A stretch of 16,160 bases of DNA from Veillonella sp. AM51-8BH (GTDB lineage Bacteria; Bacillota; Negativicutes; Veillonellales; Veillonellaceae), in NCBI RefSeq assembly GCF_003463825.1, contig NZ_QSDY01000042.1, forward strand, positions 1-16,160, in the 5' to 3' direction. The notes under the pieces were generated by a model. The model did no database searches. It was not told where the DNA came from and was given only the letters and a program-made list of their open reading frames with translations. Below are positions 13,249 to 16,160 of this stretch, piece by piece. A program made the position numbers and the translations under genes. The first letter of the stretch is position 1. Each line of letters begins with the position of its first letter.

Positions 13249-13860
13249 TTACAGAATACTTTTACCCATAGGGAATACAGTTTTGCCGAATACTTTATTT
13301 ACAAGTACAGCACCAGAACCGTAGAAGCCCAATAGGGAGATGAATAATTCAGACCATGCTGCAAGAGCGAAGAAGCCTGTTTTGCCACCTAAGAATAGGT
13401 CTGTTGCAAGACCGAAGAATAGGAAGCAGATTAAGACCATGATAGCGAATACAACTTTGTTTGTTTTCAAAGATGCAATTGTACCAAAGATAGAGAAGAT
13501 TAAGAAGCCCACAAAAGCGAATGCCAATTGTGTTACATCGAAACCTTTTTGGATTTCAGGACCGAAGGAGCCCATTTGGATTAACCAAACGCCAGCCATT
13601 GCGGACCAGAACAAACCGTAAGCACCGAATACAACAGAACCGAAAGGATTGTTTTTCTTGAAATCAAAATAACTTGCCATTAATTGGGCCAAAGAACCTA
13701 ATAGAACTGCCCAAGGGATAATAACAGATGTTGTTGGACCAGACCAGCCTACGCGGGATGTGGATACCACAAAACATACGATTGCTAAACCTAGTAGACC
13801 AAGAGCTGTAGGATCTGCTACATTTTCACTCATTTCAACTTTTCTTACTTCGTTTTCCAT
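13249..13860 (-). CDS. Acetate/succinate uptake transporter, GPR1/FUN34/YaaH (SatP-like), 203 aa
   Basis: Six-helix inner-membrane carrier or channel for acetate and similar short carboxylates. The family motif NPAPLGL appears as DPTALGLLGLA at residues 16-26 before the first helix. The middle FDFKKNNPFGSVVFGAYGLFW segment (split near residues 66-86) matches E. coli SatP's KKGNTFGLTAFTSYGSFW, and the C-terminus VFGKTVFPMGKS matches its QFGRTVLPIGES. Length fits. It has a GAGGAACAA ribosome site. Its upstream region holds a Crp/Fnr-like site and a perfect palindrome, so it is probably regulated. For a lactate-fermenting organism that makes acetate, export or re-uptake of acetate is a plausible role. 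Confidence 0.9.
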   Translation of the reverse strand: MENEVRKVEMSENVADPTALGLLGLAIVCFVVSTSRVGWSGPTTSVIIPWAVLLGSLAQLMASYFDFKKNNPFGSVVFGAYGLFWSAMAGVWLIQMGSFGPEIQKGFDVTQLAFAFVGFLIFSIFGTIASLKTNKVVFAIMVLICFLFFGLATDLFLGGKTGFFALAAWSELFISLLGFYGSGAVLVNKVFGKTVFPMGKSIL

Positions 13861-13945
13861 TTGTTCCTCATTTCTCCGTGGGGGACAACTAACTACAACT
13901 ATACAGTAAAATAGTCACATGATTTTATGCTGTCATCTCCTGTTC

Positions 13946-13951
13946 AATATA
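13946..13951 (-). promoter_or_regulatory. Candidate -10 element of the acetate carrier gene
   Basis: TATATT on the minus strand, about 85 bases before the start codon, without a recognisable -35, as expected for an activator-dependent promoter. Start would be near 13939. Confidence 0.35.
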
Positions 13952-14000
13952 CTAGCTATTGAATTGACGGCGTATCTATGTGAAAGCACTGCCTCATAAA

Positions 14001-14016
14001 TGTAACATATATCACA
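14001..14016. promoter_or_regulatory. Crp/Fnr-type operator candidate
   Basis: On the minus strand TGTGATATATGTTACA, one base from TGTGA-N6-TCACA, with wider symmetry AAATGT...ACATTT. Its centre is about 70 bases upstream of the inferred start of the acetate carrier transcript, a usual place for activators of this family. Confidence 0.5.
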
Positions 14017-14036
14017 TTTTTAAGGCAATAGATTGG

Positions 14037-14051
14037 GTATAGTATCTATAC
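14037..14051. promoter_or_regulatory. Perfect palindrome GTATAG-TAT-CTATAC
   Basis: A 6+3+6 inverted repeat about 20 bases beyond the Crp/Fnr-like site. It is too short for a terminator and has no U-tract, so a second operator is more likely. The regulator is unknown. Confidence 0.35.
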
Positions 14052-14099
14052 GTAAAAAGTATAATGTGAAAGTTGAAATAAATTAGAGAAAATAAAAGA

Positions 14100-14154
14100 A
14101 AAACCGCAAAAAATGAGGGATCTAATATTTTAATTCCCATTTTTGAGCGGTTTT
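14100..14154 (-). terminator. Terminator of the HAD phosphatase gene
   Basis: AAAACCGC (14100-14107) pairs with GCGGTTTT (14147-14154), and AAAAATG and GGGA pair inside with CATTTTT and TCCC. On the minus strand the stem runs into TTTTTCTTTTATTTT. It separates the phosphatase from the acetate carrier promoter region. Confidence 0.8.
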
Positions 14155-14173
14155 AATGTGTAAATCGTTTATT

Positions 14174-14192
14174 TTATATGAATTTGTTATAG
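14174..14192. repeat. 19-bp direct repeat, second copy
   Basis: Identical to 10321-10339; again just beyond the 3' end of a minus-strand gene and next to its terminator. Confidence 0.55.
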
Positions 14193-14215
14193 CTTAATGA
14201 TTATAATTTAGGATG

Positions 14216-14875
14216 TTATTTATTTAAGTTTTCCACAATGCTTAGAATATCTTCTGCTTTATGGGCAATATGTGTTACGCCTAGTTCTTGGTGGAGAGAT
14301 TCTTCTCTAAAGCCCCAGGTAACACCGATACAGAGTAGGCCAGAGTTTTCTGCAGTAGCAACGTCAACTTCAGAGTCACCTACATAAATAGATTCTTCTG
14401 GTGTAGAGCCTAGTTCTTTTAAGGCTTGGAGTACCATGTCTGGTGCTGGTTTACGTTGTAAGCCAGGTCTTTCACCAATAGCAACAGGTAAGCGATCGCC
14501 AAAGTACTCTTTATTAAGTGGTGTTACACCTTCTTGGATTTTATTAGACACGATAGCTAATTTATAGCCTTGTTCACGTAACACATCAAGGATGTCTAGG
14601 ATGCCTGGGTAGGGAGCTGTTGTATCTTTTAAATGTTCACCATAGTATGCTTTGAACTCCTCAATGTATGGAGCTAATTCGTTATCTGCCACAGAACTTG
14701 GTAAACATTGACGCATCAAGTACGTTACTGCATTACCAAGCGCTGCCTTTACCTCTGCTAGAGATTTTTCAGGGAAGTTATGTGTACGTAGCACATGATT
14801 TACAGCATTCGCTAAATCTGTAGCTGTATCGAGCAATGTGCCGTCGCAATCAAAAACGATGGTTGTATATTTCAT
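14216..14875 (-). CDS. HAD superfamily hydrolase, phosphoglycolate phosphatase-like, 219 aa
   Basis: Mg-dependent phosphomonoesterase of HAD subfamily IA. Motif I FDCDGTLLD gives nucleophile Asp9 and acid/base Asp11, motif II is VSNK (Ser110), motif III Lys142 lies in RKPAP, and motif IV is GDSEVD (Asp167, Asp171). The helical cap sits between residues 16 and about 85. Length and cap type fit Gph/PpaX-like enzymes, whose substrates include 2-phosphoglycolate and pyrophosphate; which applies here is not clear. I start it at ATG 14875 because GGAGG sits directly in front. The in-frame TTG at 14887 would place that ribosome site inside the coding sequence. Transcribed alone. Confidence 0.87.
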   Translation of the reverse strand: MKYTTIVFDCDGTLLDTATDLANAVNHVLRTHNFPEKSLAEVKAALGNAVTYLMRQCLPSSVADNELAPYIEEFKAYYGEHLKDTTAPYPGILDILDVLREQGYKLAIVSNKIQEGVTPLNKEYFGDRLPVAIGERPGLQRKPAPDMVLQALKELGSTPEESIYVGDSEVDVATAENSGLLCIGVTWGFREESLHQELGVTHIAHKAEDILSIVENLNK

Positions 14876-14967
14876 GGGATCCTCCAATGTTAAATCAATA
14901 TGTACTTTATAAGTATATGATAAATATGGAGAAAATCAAGAGAATAGCCGTATAGTTACTATAATTA

Positions 14968-14976
14968 TGTTACAAT
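14968..14976 (+). promoter_or_regulatory. Promoter -10 element of the acidic protein gene
   Basis: Extended -10 TGTTACAAT, the same string as upstream of exported paralogues A and C, 37 bases before the start codon. The -35 is weak. Confidence 0.5.
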
Positions 14977-15013
14977 AGTAGCAGTAATTATTACAGCGTA
15001 TAGGAGGCGTAGT

Positions 15014-15853
15014 ATGACTGAAATACAAGCTCTTTTATTGATAAAATCTATTCTTGAATCCGCAGATATTCATGGTATTGAAAACATTTTGGCTGAGGAT
15101 TGTGAGTACATGTCCACAGGGCGTGGTATTATTGGCCGCAATCGTAATGAAAGTATTGAGTTTTTATCCTCTATGACGGAGTCTATTAAGGCTGATAATG
15201 TGCCTGTTACGTGCAAGGTGATGCATATTACCGATGTGTACGAGGAGGATGCGCTTTTCCATGAGGGCCGTCATGGTTTGACTGTTTCTTATGAAAGCGG
15301 CGATAACTATGTGTATATGATTTTTGTAGATGTAAATGATGAAGGCCTTGTAGACCGCATTGTATCTAGCCAGGAAAACTATAGCATTGAGTATGATGAT
15401 CTTCGCTTTGGTGACGATGAACGTGAATATGCTTTTATTTCTGCACCAACTACTGTGAAAGACTGGATTACAGCTCTCAGCATGTGGCTTGAAACGGGGA
15501 ATGTTGATGTAGACAATTTCTACCAATATATAGATGAAGACACACGTGTTGTATTCCAAAAAGGCGATGCTGAATCCATCACCCTTGAAAGTGGCCTTGA
15601 TGTAGAAGATTACTTTGATCAGCTCATGAACCAACACTTTGATGCGGTACCTCATATCATTCGCGATGAAGAAGATGGCCTTATTTTAACCTATGGTCCT
15701 ATGAGTGCCATTGCAACCCTCAATGAAGAAGGCGGACTAGCGCTTATTAGTATCTATATTGACACACGTGACGAAGATGAAGCCACTGATGAAGTTGGCT
15801 ATATTGAAGAAGAACTAAGCAAAACGACAACTCTTGAAGAAGATTTGTTTTAA
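15014..15853 (+). CDS. Acidic cytosolic protein of unknown function, possible NTF2/SnoaL-like fold, 279 aa
   Basis: No signal peptide and no membrane helix. The first 55 residues (a helix, then ILAEDCEYMSTGRGIIGRN and another helix) look like the opening of an NTF2/SnoaL-like domain, where a helix pair is followed by a strand and a G-R-x-x-I turn. A second segment from about residue 155 (DWITALSMWLETGNVD then a strand) may repeat the same plan. This is a judgement by eye, and no catalytic residues can be named. The protein is strongly acidic, especially the last 30 residues (D/E clusters). The start ATG follows TAGGAGGCG. Codon use is less AT-rich than in the exported-protein block, suggesting a resident gene. 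It divides from the HAD gene with about 140 bp between starts and has its own promoter. Confidence 0.7.
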   Translation: MTEIQALLLIKSILESADIHGIENILAEDCEYMSTGRGIIGRNRNESIEFLSSMTESIKADNVPVTCKVMHITDVYEEDALFHEGRHGLTVSYESGDNYVYMIFVDVNDEGLVDRIVSSQENYSIEYDDLRFGDDEREYAFISAPTTVKDWITALSMWLETGNVDVDNFYQYIDEDTRVVFQKGDAESITLESGLDVEDYFDQLMNQHFDAVPHIIRDEEDGLILTYGPMSAIATLNEEGGLALISIYIDTRDEDEATDEVGYIEEELSKTTTLEEDLF

Positions 15854-15881
15854 TTAACTCTATCAGTAAAATGTACTATAC

Positions 15882-16068
15882 TTAGTCTAAATATATATGG
15901 TTAGCGAGATACCACCAGCTAAAACTATTATGTTTAGTCTAACTACATATGGTTAATGAGATACTACCAGTTAAAAGAATTATGTTTAGTCTAACTATAT
16001 ATGATTAATGAGATACTACCAGTTAAAAGTATTATATTTAGTCTAGAAATGTAAAAAACTACCAGTTA
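15882..16068. repeat. 52-bp tandem repeat, three full units and one partial
   Basis: Units start at TTAGTC at 15882, 15934, 15986 and 16038, an exact 52-bp period. Each ends with ACTACCAGTTAA or a close form (CCACCAGCTAA in the first). The last unit is internally deleted and runs into the inverted repeat. No ORF crosses it. Confidence 0.8.
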
Positions 16069-16144
16069 ATTTCACGTTGTAGTAGATCGACCTCCTATTA
16101 TTGAAGATCGGTTTAACAAAACAACATGACTAACTGGTAGTTTT
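16055..16144 (-). terminator. 14-bp inverted repeat with U-tract; terminator or miniature element
   Basis: AAAACTACCAGTTA (16055-16068) and TAACTGGTAGTTTT (16131-16144) are perfect inverted repeats 62 bases apart. On the minus strand the outer end continues to six Ts, so it could terminate a minus-strand gene from beyond the window. The long intervening sequence, with GGAGGTCGATC on the minus strand, is also compatible with a miniature inverted-repeat element or small RNA. Confidence 0.45.
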
Positions 16145-16160
16145 AAATTTAATAAGAAAT

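Noticed and set aside
14876..14887. TTG start at 14887 for the HAD phosphatase
   Set aside because: The GGAGG ribosome site would then be inside the coding sequence; ATG at 14875 is correctly spaced from it.
15164..15655. 163-codon minus-strand ORF opposite the acidic protein
   Set aside because: No ribosome site or family resemblance; the plus-strand gene has a clear promoter, ribosome site and biased codon use.
15882..16068. CRISPR array
   Set aside because: The repeats are head-to-tail with no unique spacers, so this is a simple tandem repeat.

Overview
The window looks like a chromosomal segment of a low-GC Negativicutes bacterium, most plausibly Veillonella. This is an inference from the gene set (a GPR1/FUN34/YaaH acetate carrier, an OFA-type MFS carrier, a fused ThrE-type exporter), from AT-rich sequence with strong GGAGG ribosome sites, and from the secreted proteins. 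No rRNA, tRNA, CRISPR array or transposase was found.

Layout. At 1-508 there is a gene-poor AT-rich leader ending in a terminator hairpin. At 509-3847 (+) lies a large orphan superfamily 1 helicase. From 3.9 to 10.3 kb an accessory block alternates three related exported proteins (4394-5604, 7785-9080, 9629-10225, all +) with three near-identical repeats of about 400 bp. An OFA-family MFS carrier (6215-7426, -) with a structured leader is embedded in it. From 10.3 to 13.9 kb on the minus strand are a ThrE-type exporter and a YkvI-type carrier (overlapping, one operon) and a SatP-like acetate carrier. At 14216-14875 (-) is a HAD phosphatase, at 15014-15853 (+) an acidic protein of unknown function, and the right end holds 52-bp tandem repeats and a 14-bp inverted repeat.

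Main discovery. The 400-bp repeats are not empty spacers. Each carries on the minus strand a promoter, a leader with a near-perfect Shine-Dalgarno, a 25-codon hydrophobic peptide gene too short for ordinary gene calling, and a long 3' UTR ending in a terminator. On the plus strand, opposite that 3' UTR, is an extended -10 promoter followed about 90 nt later by an intrinsic terminator. This is the architecture of a type I toxin-antitoxin pair. The peptide resembles the short holin-like toxins of the TxpA/BsrG type. The copies are at 3907-4314, 5630-6033 and 9142-9545. Two decayed copies remain. One keeps only the toxin promoter and leader and faces the YkvI/ThrE operon (13080-13215). The other keeps only the antitoxin-promoter end and now sits where the MFS gene needs a terminator (6080-6162).

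A hairpin of the form AGAGGTTCCTA...TAGGAACCTCT, often with GTCACCTAGGTGAC at its tip, recurs seven times and separates transcription units throughout. The exported paralogues are preceded by this hairpin and then by a common TTACAAT-type -10 box, so the block looks as if it grew by duplication of [hairpin-promoter-exported protein-toxin module] units. The first exported gene appears to have lost its start codon through a 2-nt change.
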